From assembly GCF_023634805.2 (NCBI RefSeq), contig NZ_CP106881.1, positions 3,377,501 to 3,441,500 of the forward strand: a stretch of DNA of 64,000 bases, written 5' to 3'. Under the pieces are notes generated by a model. The model did not search any database. It worked only from the letters and a program-made list of their open reading frames with translations, and was not told where the DNA came from. A program made the position numbers and the translations under genes. This DNA comes from Comamonas endophytica (GTDB lineage Bacteria; Pseudomonadota; Gammaproteobacteria; Burkholderiales; Burkholderiaceae_C). The first letter of the stretch is position 1, and each line of letters opens with the position of its first letter. This document shows positions 54,373 to 62,746 of the stretch, in pieces.

Positions 54373-55290
54373 TCAGATATCTTCCAGCAGCACGTAGGGC
54401 AGGGGCTGCACTGTCAGCGCCGGCCCGCCGGCACTGCCCGCATGCAGCGCCTCGCCCGCCGAAGCGATCTGCATCGACACCAGCCCCGCCCACCCGCCAT
54501 CGGGCGCCGGCGCGGCCTGCACCACCGTCCCCGTGGGCTGCTCCGCATCGCTGGCCGCAAACACTTCCATGCCCGGCTCCAAGGCCGCATCGGCCTGCAC
54601 CAGATAAGCCCGGCGCTTGAGCGTGCCGCGGAACTGGCTGCGGGCCACGACTTCCTGGCCCGGGTAGCAGCCCTTCTTGAAATTCACGCCGCCCACGGAT
54701 TCGTAGTTCAGCATCTGCGGAACGAACAGCTCGAACAGCGGCGCGCTCAACGTGGCAACGCCGCTTTGCACCTCGCTCCATAGCCAGGCCTCGGCTGGCA
54801 GCGCGGGCGCCTGGGGGATCGGCGTGCCCTGCGGGGCGACCCACAGCGCGCGTGGCTGGCCGACGGCGGGGTAGAGGTGCACCAGGCTGGCTTCGCCCAG
54901 ATCCTGCTTGTCCCAGGGTTGGGCCTGGGGCGTGCCACCGGCCGCAGCCACGGCATCGCCGATCAGACCATGCAAGCTGAACTCGGCCGTGGCGTCGGTG
55001 AGCTTGGCCTTGGAACGCAGCACGAACATCGACAGCCGCTTGAGAGTGTTCGGCAGCAGATCGAGGCTGCAGACCAGCAGCACTTCGCTGGCGCTGCGCT
55101 TGAAGCCGATGAAGCTTGCCTGCATCCGCCCCTTGGCGGACAGGAACGCCGCCAGGCGCGCGTGCTGCAGATCCAGCAGCGCAAAGTCCTGCGTCAGCTG
55201 GTTGTGCAAGAAACTGGCGGCGTCATCGCCTTGCACGCGGATCACGCCAAGATGGGAAATGGGGGCTATGCCATGGAAGGACTGGGTCAT
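54373..55290 (-). CDS. ygfZ: Folate-binding protein YgfZ (iron-sulfur assembly)
   Basis: A 305-residue GcvT-like protein that uses tetrahydrofolate in iron-sulfur cluster assembly. The signature KGCYPGQE is present (FKKGCYPGQEVVARSQFRG), and the N-terminus has VIRVQGDDAASFLHNQLTQDF. The start at 55288-55290 gives MTQSFHGIAPI. It is divergent from mltG with only a 9-bp gap between start codons, so promoters overlap coding sequence. Confidence 0.93.
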   Translation of the reverse strand: MTQSFHGIAPISHLGVIRVQGDDAASFLHNQLTQDFALLDLQHARLAAFLSAKGRMQASFIGFKRSASEVLLVCSLDLLPNTLKRLSMFVLRSKAKLTDATAEFSLHGLIGDAVAAAGGTPQAQPWDKQDLGEASLVHLYPAVGQPRALWVAPQGTPIPQAPALPAEAWLWSEVQSGVATLSAPLFELFVPQMLNYESVGGVNFKKGCYPGQEVVARSQFRGTLKRRAYLVQADAALEPGMEVFAASDAEQPTGTVVQAAPAPDGGWAGLVSMQIASAGEALHAGSAGGPALTVQPLPYVLLEDI

Positions 55291-55299
55291 GCGTGAATT

Positions 55300-56328
55300 A
55301 TGATGCCCGGTCATTCTCATGGGGCGCTGAAGGTTGTGCGTAGATTTTTCAAAGGACTGCTTTTCCTGCTGCTGATGGCGCTGCTGGCCGGTGGCGTGGC
55401 CGCCTGGTGGCTGCTCAATCCACTGCCGCAGAGCGCGCCCGTGCTGGAGCTGGAGATCGAGCCCGGCACGACGCCGCGTGCCATTGCGCGCAATGTGGTG
55501 CAGGCCGGCGTGCAGACCGATGCGCGGCTGCTCTACGCCTGGTTCCGCGTCTCGGGCAAGGACCGCCTGATCAAGGCCGGCAACTACGAGATTCCCGCAG
55601 GCACCACCCCTTACAGCCTGCTGCAGAAGCTCGCGCGCGGCGAGGAGTCGCTGCGCGCGCTGACGCTGGTCGAAGGCTGGAACTGGCGCCAGGTGCGCGC
55701 GGCGCTGGCGCGCGAGGAATTCCTGCGTCCGGACAGCGCCGCGCTGAGCGACGAGGCGCTGATGGCCGAGCTGGGCCGCCCCGGCATCGCGCCCGAGGGA
55801 CGCTTCTTCCCCGACACCTATACCTACGCCAAGGGCAGCAGCGACATTGCCGTGCTGCGCCGCGCGCTGCATTCCATGGACCGGCGCCTGCAGCAGGTCT
55901 GGGAGATGCGCGCCTCCGACCTGCCGCTGAAAGCACCGGACGATCTGCTGGTGCTCGCCAGCATCGTGGAAAAGGAAACCGGGCGTGCGGGCGACCGCGC
56001 GGAAATCGCCGGCGTGTTCATCAACCGCCTGCGCATCGGCATGCCGCTGCAGACCGATCCCACGGTGATCTACGGCCTGGGCGAGGCCTTCGATGGCAAC
56101 CTGCGCCGCAGCCACCTGCGCGCCGACACGCCGTGGAACACCTACACCCGTGCCGGCCTGCCGCCCACGCCGATCGCAATGCCCGGCAAGGCCTCGATGA
56201 TCGCGGCCGTGCAGCCCGCGGCCACCAAGGCGCTGTATTTCGTTTCCCGCGGCGACGGCAGCAGCCATTTCAGCGAATCCCTTGACGAGCACAATAGGGC
56301 CGTGAACCGTTACCAGCGCGGGCGCTGA
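55300..56328 (+). CDS. mltG: Endolytic transglycosylase MltG (YceG-like)
   Basis: Cleaves nascent glycan strands and sets peptidoglycan chain length. One N-terminal transmembrane helix ([24 protein letters not shown]) anchors it; a LysM-like part follows, then the YceG domain with the catalytic Glu in [15 protein letters not shown] and [20 protein letters not shown]. 342 residues from ATG 55300; a GTG at 55336 (MRRFFKGLL) is an alternative start. It opens the mltG-tmk-holB-pilZ-tatD run. Confidence 0.93.
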   Translation: MMPGHSHGALKVVRRFFKGLLFLLLMALLAGGVAAWWLLNPLPQSAPVLELEIEPGTTPRAIARNVVQAGVQTDARLLYAWFRVSGKDRLIKAGNYEIPAGTTPYSLLQKLARGEESLRALTLVEGWNWRQVRAALAREEFLRPDSAALSDEALMAELGRPGIAPEGRFFPDTYTYAKGSSDIAVLRRALHSMDRRLQQVWEMRASDLPLKAPDDLLVLASIVEKETGRAGDRAEIAGVFINRLRIGMPLQTDPTVIYGLGEAFDGNLRRSHLRADTPWNTYTRAGLPPTPIAMPGKASMIAAVQPAATKALYFVSRGDGSSHFSESLDEHNRAVNRYQRGR

Positions 56329-56356
56329 GCCAGCGCCCGCCGATCGAGGAAGTTTG

Positions 56357-57034
56357 ATGAGCCTTACCGGCCTGTTTGTTTCATTTGAAGGCATCGATGG
56401 CGCGGGCAAGTCCTCGCACATCAGCGCCCTGGCCGATGCATTTGCCGCCCAGGGCCGCCAGGTGGTGCTCACGCGCGAGCCCGGCGGCACGCCGCTGGCC
56501 GAGAAGCTGCGCGCGCTGCTGCTGGGCGATGCCATGGACCCGCTGACCGAAGCGCTGCTGGCCTTCGCCGGCCGGCGCGACCATCTGGTCCAGGTCATCG
56601 AGCCGGCGCTGGCGCGCGGCGAGGTAGTGCTGTGCGACCGCTTCACCGATGCCACCTTTGCCTACCAGGGCGCGGGCCGCGGCTTCGACACGGCGCAGCT
56701 GGCGCAGCTCGAACGCCTGGTGCAGACCGGCGTCGCGCCCGATCCGCTGCAGCTGCGCGAACCCGATCTCACCGTGTGGTTCGACCTGCCGGCCGAAGTC
56801 GCGGCCGAGCGTCTGTCGCACGCGCGGCTGCCCGATCGCTTCGAGGCCCAGCCACTGGACTTCTTTCGTCGGGTTGCGCAGGGCTATGCCGACCGCGCCG
56901 CAGCCGCGCCGCAGCGCTTCGCGCGCATCGATGCCAATCACCCGCGTACGCTGGTGTGGCAAGAGCTGCAGGCAGTGTTCGAAGGCCGCGGCTGGCTGCC
57001 CTGTGCCCCCGGCGGCGACAAGGACGGCGCATGA
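56357..57034 (+). CDS. tmk: Thymidylate kinase Tmk
   Basis: Phosphorylates dTMP to dTDP. The 225-residue protein shows P-loop [12 protein letters not shown], the DR motif in [18 protein letters not shown], and [13 protein letters not shown]. The LID segment ([12 protein letters not shown]) is present. ATG 56357 follows a GAGGAAG ribosome site; the TTG just before it is unlikely. The stop overlaps the holB start by ATGA. Confidence 0.95.
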   Translation: MSLTGLFVSFEGIDGAGKSSHISALADAFAAQGRQVVLTREPGGTPLAEKLRALLLGDAMDPLTEALLAFAGRRDHLVQVIEPALARGEVVLCDRFTDATFAYQGAGRGFDTAQLAQLERLVQTGVAPDPLQLREPDLTVWFDLPAEVAAERLSHARLPDRFEAQPLDFFRRVAQGYADRAAAAPQRFARIDANHPRTLVWQELQAVFEGRGWLPCAPGGDKDGA

Positions 57035-58029
57035 GCGCCGCAGTCGCACCCTGGATCGCGGCGCAGCGCCAGGCGCTGCTGGCCCAGCGCGGCCACGCCT
57101 GGCTGCTGCAGGGGCCCTCGGGCCTGGGGCAGTACGCACTGGGGCTCGAGCTGGTGCGCGCCTGGCTCTGCGAGAGCCCCATCGACGGCCATGCCTGTGG
57201 GCAGTGCCGCAGCTGCCATGCCATCGAGGTGCGCGCCCATGCCGACCTGTGCGTGCTGATGCCCGAAACCGAGATGCTGGCGCTGGGCTGGCCGCTGTCC
57301 GAGAAGGCCCAGGCCGAGATCGACGACAAGAAGCGCAAGCCCAGCCGCGAGATCCGCGTCGATGCGATGCGCGACGCGGTGGAATTCACCCAGCGCACCA
57401 GCGCGCGCGGGCGCGGCAAGGCGGTGCTGGTGTATCCGGCCGAGCAGATGAATGCCATCACCGCCAACGCGCTGCTCAAGACGCTGGAGGAGCCACCGGG
57501 CGACGTGCGCTTCGTGCTGGCGAGCGAATCGGCGCACCAGCTGCTGCCCACCATCCGCAGCCGCTGCCTGATCCACACCATGGCCTGGCCGCAAGAAGGC
57601 GCGATGCGCGACTGGCTGCAGTCCCAGGGCCTGGAGCCCGCCGCTGCCGAGGCCTTCCTCAGGGCGTCGGGCGGCCGCCCCGAAGATGCATTGGCGCTGG
57701 CGCGCAGCGGCAAGCCGGCGCAGGCCTGGAGTCGGATGCCGCGTGCGCTGGCGCAGGGCGATGCAACGGCGTTTGCCGATCTCGCACCGGGGCAGGTCAT
57801 TGCCGTGCTGCAGAAGATCTGCCACGACCAGATGGCGCGCGCCAGCGGCGCCGCGCCGCGCTATTTCGCCGCGGCCGATCTGCCCGCCCCGCCAGCGCTG
57901 GCGCAGCTCGCAGCCTGGAGCCGGGAGCTGACGGCCGCGCAGCGCACGGCGGAACATCCCTTCAACGCCGGCCTGATGCTCGAGGCGCTTGTCGCACGCG
58001 GCCGAAGCGTCCTAAACTCCAGGGCATGA
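57031..58029 (+). CDS. holB: DNA polymerase III delta prime subunit HolB
   Basis: Clamp-loader subunit of 332 residues. The P-loop is degenerate ([11 protein letters not shown]) as expected for delta prime, which does not hydrolyse ATP. A zinc-type cluster ([11 protein letters not shown]) and the SRC-like block [11 protein letters not shown] and [12 protein letters not shown] are present. Translation is coupled to tmk by a 4-nt overlap; pilZ follows after 46 nt. Confidence 0.94.
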   Translation: MSAAVAPWIAAQRQALLAQRGHAWLLQGPSGLGQYALGLELVRAWLCESPIDGHACGQCRSCHAIEVRAHADLCVLMPETEMLALGWPLSEKAQAEIDDKKRKPSREIRVDAMRDAVEFTQRTSARGRGKAVLVYPAEQMNAITANALLKTLEEPPGDVRFVLASESAHQLLPTIRSRCLIHTMAWPQEGAMRDWLQSQGLEPAAAEAFLRASGGRPEDALALARSGKPAQAWSRMPRALAQGDATAFADLAPGQVIAVLQKICHDQMARASGAAPRYFAAADLPAPPALAQLAAWSRELTAAQRTAEHPFNAGLMLEALVARGRSVLNSRA

Positions 58030-58075
58030 GCTTGTGCATCCCGCGGCTCCAGGCCCCATTGAACCATCCCTTCCC

Positions 58076-58435
58076 ATGAGCCAGACCACCACCACGCCGC
58101 GCCCCAGCGTCATGCAGCTGGCCATCAAGGAGAAGGCCGCCCTGTACGCGGCCTATATCCCGATCTTCGCCGGGGGCGGCATCTTCGTGCCCACGCCGCG
58201 CGAGTACCGGCTGGGCGACGACGTCTATGTGCTGCTGACGCTGCCCGAAGACCCGCAGCGCTATCCCATTGCCGGCAAGGTGGCCTGGGTCACGCCCGCG
58301 CGCGCCGCGGGCAACCGAACGCAGGGCATAGGCATCCAGTTTCCCGCGGACGAGAAATCCAGCCAGCTGCGGGCCCGTATCGAGCAGATCCTGGGCAGTG
58401 CCCTGGCCTGGGACAAGGCCACGCAGACGGTGTGA
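58076..58435 (+). CDS. pilZ: PilZ domain protein (type IV pilus type)
   Basis: A 119-residue protein of the PilZ family in its classic place between holB and tatD. The domain shows KEKAALYAAYIPIFAGGGIFVPTPREYRLGDDVYVLLTLPEDPQRYPIAGKVAWVTP and GIGIQFP. The c-di-GMP motif RxxxR is not evident, as in true PilZ that acts in pilus biogenesis without binding c-di-GMP. ATG 58076 is preferred over an upstream in-frame start. Confidence 0.9.
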   Translation: MSQTTTTPRPSVMQLAIKEKAALYAAYIPIFAGGGIFVPTPREYRLGDDVYVLLTLPEDPQRYPIAGKVAWVTPARAAGNRTQGIGIQFPADEKSSQLRARIEQILGSALAWDKATQTV

Positions 58436-58508
58436 CGCTGCGCCTTGCCCGCATGCCGATCCGCTGCGCCATGGCCGTGGATCGGCATTCTTGTTTTGAG
58501 AGCTTTCG

Positions 58509-59315
58509 ATGTTTACCGATTCCCACTGCCACCTGAACTACCCCGCGCTGGCCCAGAACCTGCCGTCCATCCGCGCCGCCATGGCCGAAGCCCGGGTGGA
58601 CCGCGCGCTGTGCATCTGCACGACCATGGAGGAGTTCGGCGAGGTGCATGCGCTGGCCACCGCCTATGACAACTTCTGGTGCACGGTGGGCGTGCATCCC
58701 GACACCGAGGACATGACCGAGCCCAGCGTGCAGGACCTGCTCGAACGCGCCGCCCTGCCGCGCGTGGTGGCGATTGGCGAGACGGGCCTCGACTACTACG
58801 GCATGGAGGACCGCAAGGGCGGGCGATCTGTGGCCGACCTCGAGTGGCAGCGCGAGCGCTTTCGCGTGCACATCCGCGCGGCGCGCGCCTGCGCCAAGCC
58901 GCTGGTGATCCACACGCGCAGCGCCTCCGACGATACCCTGGCCATCCTGCGCGAGGAGGGTGAGGACGGCGCAGGCAACCAGGCCGGCGGCGTGCTGCAC
59001 TGCTTCACCGAGACCGCCGAGGTCGCGCGCGCGGCGCTGGACCTGGGCTATTACATCTCGTTTTCCGGCATCGTCACCTTCAAGAACGCACAGTACCTGC
59101 GCGACGTGGCAGCCTTCGTGCCGCTGGACCGGATGCTGATCGAGACGGACAGCCCCTATCTCGCCCCCATGCCCTACCGCGGCAAGACCAACAGCCCGGC
59201 CTATGTGCCCTTCGTGGCGCAGCAGATCGCGGCCGTGCGCGGCCTGCCGGTCGAGGAAATCGCTGCGCTGACCAGCGCCAACTTCAACACCTTGTTCAAG
59301 GGGGTGGTTTCATGA
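58509..59315 (+). CDS. TatD family metal-dependent hydrolase
   Basis: A TIM-barrel nuclease-type hydrolase of 268 residues. The metal ligands are seen in order: HCH in TDSHCHLNYP, Glu in AIGETGLDYY, His in LVIHTRSAS, His in VLHCFTET and Asp in LIETDSPYLAP. Proteins of this family act in DNA quality control. It ends the housekeeping run and its stop overlaps the next gene by ATGA. Confidence 0.94.
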   Translation: MFTDSHCHLNYPALAQNLPSIRAAMAEARVDRALCICTTMEEFGEVHALATAYDNFWCTVGVHPDTEDMTEPSVQDLLERAALPRVVAIGETGLDYYGMEDRKGGRSVADLEWQRERFRVHIRAARACAKPLVIHTRSASDDTLAILREEGEDGAGNQAGGVLHCFTETAEVARAALDLGYYISFSGIVTFKNAQYLRDVAAFVPLDRMLIETDSPYLAPMPYRGKTNSPAYVPFVAQQIAAVRGLPVEEIAALTSANFNTLFKGVVS

Positions 59316-60022
59316 TCCAGACGCATACCCGACGCCGCTGCCTTCGAGCCGCGGCCGAGCTGGCCGCCGCCGCGCTGCTGCCGGGCCTGGCACATGCCGA
59401 TGTCGAGGTCGACTTCGAGCGCGCCGTGATCCGCGACAACCCCAAGGCCATGCTCGAGTTGCTGCTGCGCGGCGCAGACCCCAATACGCGTGATTCGCGC
59501 GGGCGCCCGGGCATGGTGGCCGCGCTGCACCGCGATTCGCTGCGCGTGTTCGAGGTGCTGATGCTGGCGCCCGGCATCCGGCTGGATGAAGCCAGCGCCC
59601 AGGGCGAGAATGCGTTGATGATGGCGGCGCTCAAGGGCCATCTGAACATCGCGCGCCGGCTGCTCGAGCGCGGCGCCGCGGTGCACAAGGAAGGCTGGAA
59701 CGCGCTTCATTACGCCACCTCGGCGGCGCTGCCCGACAGCCTGGCGATCGTGCAGCTGCTGGTGCGCCGCGGCGCTCCTGTCGACGCGCCGTCGCCCAAC
59801 GGCACGACGGCGCTGATGATGGCGGCGCAGTACAGCTCGGAAGAGGTCGTGGCCCAGCTGCTGCAGTACGGGGCCGATCCGCTGGCCAGGAATCAGCGCG
59901 GCTGGACGCCGGTGGATTTCGCGCGCCAGGCCTCGCGCGACTATATGGTCGAGACCCTGACGCGGGCCCAGCAGCGCAAGCGCATCGCGCAGCCAAGGCC
60001 CGAGCGCCGGCCGGGCTGGTGA
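59312..60022 (+). CDS. Exported ankyrin-repeat protein
   Basis: A 236-residue protein with an N-terminal export signal that looks Tat-like (TRRRCLRAAAELAAAALLPGLAHA) and about five ankyrin units, for example NALMMAALKGHLNIARRLLERGAAV, SLAIVQLLVRRGAPVDA and TALMMAAQYSSEEVVAQLLQYGADP. It is translationally coupled to tatD. The presumed role is protein binding in the periplasm. The C-terminus is basic (AQQRKRIAQPRPERRPGW). Confidence 0.88.
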   Translation: MIQTHTRRRCLRAAAELAAAALLPGLAHADVEVDFERAVIRDNPKAMLELLLRGADPNTRDSRGRPGMVAALHRDSLRVFEVLMLAPGIRLDEASAQGENALMMAALKGHLNIARRLLERGAAVHKEGWNALHYATSAALPDSLAIVQLLVRRGAPVDAPSPNGTTALMMAAQYSSEEVVAQLLQYGADPLARNQRGWTPVDFARQASRDYMVETLTRAQQRKRIAQPRPERRPGW

Positions 60023-60052
60023 TCGGTCGCCGGCGCCTGGTGCGCTGCCTGC

Positions 60053-60214
60053 TTATTCGGGCGCGATGTCGGGCTCGTTGTCTGGCGAGAAGGGCGGATG
60101 GGGCGGATCGTCGCCATTTTCCGGCGCCGTGGCGGCCTGGTCCTGATAGGGCTGGCCGACGGGGTCCATATCCTCGTCTTCGGGCAGCGATGCGGGCGTC
60201 TTCGGGTTGCTCAT
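60053..60214 (-). CDS. Small acidic proline-rich protein (53 aa)
   Basis: A 53-residue protein with AAGGA 7 nt before ATG (60212-60214). It contains 13 Pro and 13 Asp/Glu and a single Lys, so it is acidic and disordered; no signal or membrane segment. Function unknown. It resembles in composition, though not in sequence, the small protein at 5124-5270. It is convergent with the ankyrin gene. Confidence 0.6.
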   Translation of the reverse strand: MSNPKTPASLPEDEDMDPVGQPYQDQAATAPENGDDPPHPPFSPDNEPDIAPE

Positions 60215-60311
60215 GGGTCGTCCTTGCGTGGCGGGTTGATACCGGGGGCCGGCTGCTGCATGCAGCAGTGCAGGCCATCCAACGCAAGCGTGGCGCAAGA
60301 CACGCGCCGCC

Positions 60312-60346
60312 GCTGTAGGAGCGGGGCCAAGCTTGGCGAAAAAGCT
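60312..60346. repeat. REP-like palindromic element
   Basis: CTGTAGGAGCGGG followed by the perfect 12-bp palindrome GCCAAGCTTGGC (60326-60337). The TGTAGGAGCGGG opening recalls extragenic palindromes of pseudomonads. It lies between two small minus-strand genes. Confidence 0.55.
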
Positions 60347-60353
60347 GCCGTGG

Positions 60354-60423
60354 CCGGCGAGGCGCGGCCGGCGAGGCGCGACCGGCAAGGCGCGGCCGGC
60401 GAGGCGCGGCCGGCAAGGCGGCT
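60354..60423. repeat. Five 14-bp tandem repeats
   Basis: The unit CCGGCGAGGCGCGG occurs at 60354, 60368, 60382, 60396 and 60410 with single-base changes (GCGA, GCAAGG) and a diverged last copy. The array ends 1 nt before the stop codon of the 57-aa minus-strand gene. No matching repeats elsewhere in the window were noticed. Confidence 0.9.
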
Positions 60424-60424
60424 T

Positions 60425-60598
60425 CTAGTCCAGGTATTCGATGGCGAAGCGGATCGGTGGAATACCGTCCTGCCCGCCCAGCGGCATCATCTGCGTGACG
60501 GGCCCGGGCTCGGCAACCACCCGGTAATTGCGCAGGCCCGCCTGCTGCGCATAGGCATGTGCCTCTTCCTCGGTCTGGAACGATTCGGTGTGGGACAT
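60425..60598 (-). CDS. Small conserved-looking protein (57 aa)
   Basis: A complete short frame: start ATG at 60596-60598, stop TAG at 60425-60427. It reads MSHTESFQTEEEAHAYAQQA, then GLRNYRVVAEPGPVTQMMPL and a Gly-rich end to IEYLD, a soluble alpha/beta-looking protein. It lies 14 nt after the response-regulator gene in the same direction, so it is probably part of that transcript. Function unknown. Confidence 0.6.
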   Translation of the reverse strand: MSHTESFQTEEEAHAYAQQAGLRNYRVVAEPGPVTQMMPLGGQDGIPPIRFAIEYLD

Positions 60599-60612
60599 GG
60601 CGCTTTTGCTTT

Positions 60613-61053
60613 TCAGTCGCGGGTGGGCATATGGATGCCCTTGAGCAGCTGGCGCATCGAATCCTCGACCTGACCTGCAGCGGGCTGGCGTCCACGGGCG
60701 ATCAGGCGCTCCACCACCAGCAGCAGCGATTCGAATTCAATGGGCTTGACCAGGAAGGCATCGTAGCCCTTGAACACGCGGCGCACCACATCCTGGCTGG
60801 TGGCGCTCATGAAGACAAAAGGGATGTCGCGCAGCGCTTCGTCCTGGCTCAAGGCCTGGCCGAATTCGCCGCCGTTCATGATCGGCATCATGAAGTCCGA
60901 CAATATCAGCGCAGGCTTTTCGCCCTCCATGAGGATCTGCAGCGCATGCTGGCCATTGGACGCCACGGCAACCCGGTAGCCTTCGGCTTCCAGCAGCAGC
61001 TGCAGGATCTCGGCGTTTCCATATTCGTCTTCGACGACAAGAACCAGTTTCAT
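60613..61053 (-). CDS. Single-domain response regulator (CheY-like)
   Basis: 146 residues: a receiver with acidic pocket EDE (8-10), phospho-acceptor Asp53 (LILSDFMMPIMNGG), MSATS and the conserved Lys in FLVKPIEFE, then about 25 extra residues with no DNA-binding domain. It must act through protein contacts. It lies 32 nt downstream of the KaiC-like gene; no histidine kinase is adjacent, so it may be the partner of that ATPase or be served by a remote kinase. Confidence 0.9.
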   Translation of the reverse strand: MKLVLVVEDEYGNAEILQLLLEAEGYRVAVASNGQHALQILMEGEKPALILSDFMMPIMNGGEFGQALSQDEALRDIPFVFMSATSQDVVRRVFKGYDAFLVKPIEFESLLLVVERLIARGRQPAAGQVEDSMRQLLKGIHMPTRD

Positions 61054-61085
61054 CGAGACGGTCTTTCTTGCAGGCAATAAAGGGC

Positions 61086-62459
61086 TCAAGCGCCCTGGGG
61101 GAGCGAAACGGCGATGTCCACCGAGGACTTCAGGGCTGCGCCGCCGCGAATTTTTGCAACCCTAAGGATACGCTGATTAACGAGCCTGTCGCTCGCTGGC
61201 GTCGCATCGAAGACAAACAGGTTGTCGAACCAGCCCACCAGGCCATCGGCCAGCGGCGCGCCCGCTGCCACCGCCAATGCCTCGGGATCCATCGTGAACA
61301 GGCACGTGACCCCGCGCCGGCGCAGTTCCACCAGCAGGCGCCCCAGGAAGCGGTAGCCGCGGTCCTTGAATGCCAGCGTATCGGCAAGGCCTGCCACGCC
61401 ATCCACCACCAGCCGGCGGATCTTGAATTCATCGACCAGGCGCAGCAGCTGATGGCCCATTTCATCCATGGACTCGTCTTCCTGGCCCAGATTCCTGATC
61501 ATCAGCTCGCCGCGGAAAAGCGCTGCCTCGACGCCCAATCCCAGCTCGGTGCTGAGCCGGCGCAGATCGCTGGCAAGTTCCGTGCAGGAAAGCACCAGCG
61601 CGGTGCCATCGGCGCCCGAAGCCGCGGCAAAGGCCAGCGCCAGGGTGGTCTTGCCGGTTCCGCTGTCTCCCACGACTAGCGACGCGCTGCCCGAGAGGAA
61701 GCCGCCGCCGCGCAGCGCAGCGTCCAACACGCGCCAGCCGGTGGGGACGATGTCCGGGCCCATCCTGGCGCTGGCATCGACCAGCGGCAGGCTCTCCAGC
61801 CGCGGAAAGAACTGCACCCCCTTCGAGGAGAGGCAGAAGGTGTGCTGGCCGCGAAGGACCATGCTGCCGCGGAACTTGCGCACCTGCATGCGGCGCTCGG
61901 CGCGCCAATGGAAGCCATGGTCCTCAAAGGCAAAGATGCCGTCGACCATGGTCTGCTCCGCGCTCAGCGAATTGCTGTTGCCGCTGGTGAGGATCAGGCA
62001 GGTGCAGGACATGGCGCTCACCAGGCTCTGCAGCTCGTGCACGAACTGGCGCACCGCATCGTTGGTCGTGGTGCTGAGGCTGTCGACGACCAGGCCATCG
62101 AGCACCAGCAGCGAGGCTCGGTGCCTTATCAGCTCGCCGCGCAGCAGGCCCACCACGGCCTTGAGCCCGCCTTGCTCCAGCTCGCGGTAGCCGCTGACGT
62201 AGAACACCGTCGCACTGACTTCCTGCTGGTCGAAGAAGATCTGCTGCTCCATGTGCTGGAGCATGCGTGCGTGCGACTCCGCCAGCATGGTGACGTACAG
62301 CGTGCGAATCTCCCGCCGTGCCAGGGTGTAGGCGATCTGGTTGGCCAACGTGGTCTTGCCCACGCCCGGAGGCCCCTCGAAAATGTAGACACCACCCTCG
62401 AACAACCCACCGTTGAGAATATCGTCCAGGCCTTCGACAAGAGTCGGCAATCTTTTCAT
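61086..62459 (-). CDS. KaiC-like tandem RecA-fold ATPase
   Basis: 457 residues with two KaiC/RadA-type domains. The first has Walker A GPPGVGKTT (29-37) and Walker B LLVLDGL; the second has Walker A GDSGTGKTT (264-272) and RRLVVDGVAGL. Start ATG at 62457-62459 gives MKRLPTLVEGLDDILNGGL, the usual KaiC-like opening; ribosome site weak. No kaiA or kaiB is present, so a clock is not implied; such proteins often signal with response regulators, one of which follows directly. Confidence 0.88.
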   Translation of the reverse strand: MKRLPTLVEGLDDILNGGLFEGGVYIFEGPPGVGKTTLANQIAYTLARREIRTLYVTMLAESHARMLQHMEQQIFFDQQEVSATVFYVSGYRELEQGGLKAVVGLLRGELIRHRASLLVLDGLVVDSLSTTTNDAVRQFVHELQSLVSAMSCTCLILTSGNSNSLSAEQTMVDGIFAFEDHGFHWRAERRMQVRKFRGSMVLRGQHTFCLSSKGVQFFPRLESLPLVDASARMGPDIVPTGWRVLDAALRGGGFLSGSASLVVGDSGTGKTTLALAFAAASGADGTALVLSCTELASDLRRLSTELGLGVEAALFRGELMIRNLGQEDESMDEMGHQLLRLVDEFKIRRLVVDGVAGLADTLAFKDRGYRFLGRLLVELRRRGVTCLFTMDPEALAVAAGAPLADGLVGWFDNLFVFDATPASDRLVNQRILRVAKIRGGAALKSSVDIAVSLPQGA

Positions 62460-62670
62460 TTTCTGAATGCAAATATCAAGTGGGAGCGGATCCACTGAGC
62501 CGCTCCGGACGTCGCGCGCAGGAGCGCCGCGGAAAGCTTTGATTCTAGGGCTCGCCGGGCAGTGCGGCTGCAAACACGCGCAAAGATGGGCGATCGATCA
62601 AGGCACCATCTGGATTGCGCTGGCACTGGCACCAACCCCAGGGTGGCGGACCAAGTCGTTCGCAGAAAAG

Positions 62671-62696
62671 AAAAAGGAGCCCGCAGGCTCCTTTTT
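62671..62696 (-). terminator. Rho-independent terminator after mqo
   Basis: AAAAAGGAGCC, loop CGCA, GGCTCCTTTTT: an 11-bp stem with T-runs on either strand. It lies 51 nt past the mqo stop on the minus strand and upstream of the KaiC-like gene. The rest of the 287-bp gap shows nothing else. Confidence 0.9.
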
Positions 62697-62746
62697 TTCA
62701 ACCGTCAACGGTCTGGTGCAGGGTCCGCGGACCCCGCACGGCGCAC

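Noticed and set aside
60354..60423. CRISPR array
   Set aside because: 14-bp units are contiguous with no spacers; it is a simple tandem repeat.
61086..62459. Circadian clock KaiC
   Set aside because: No kaiA or kaiB, and the protein is shorter than clock KaiC; only the ATPase family can be claimed.
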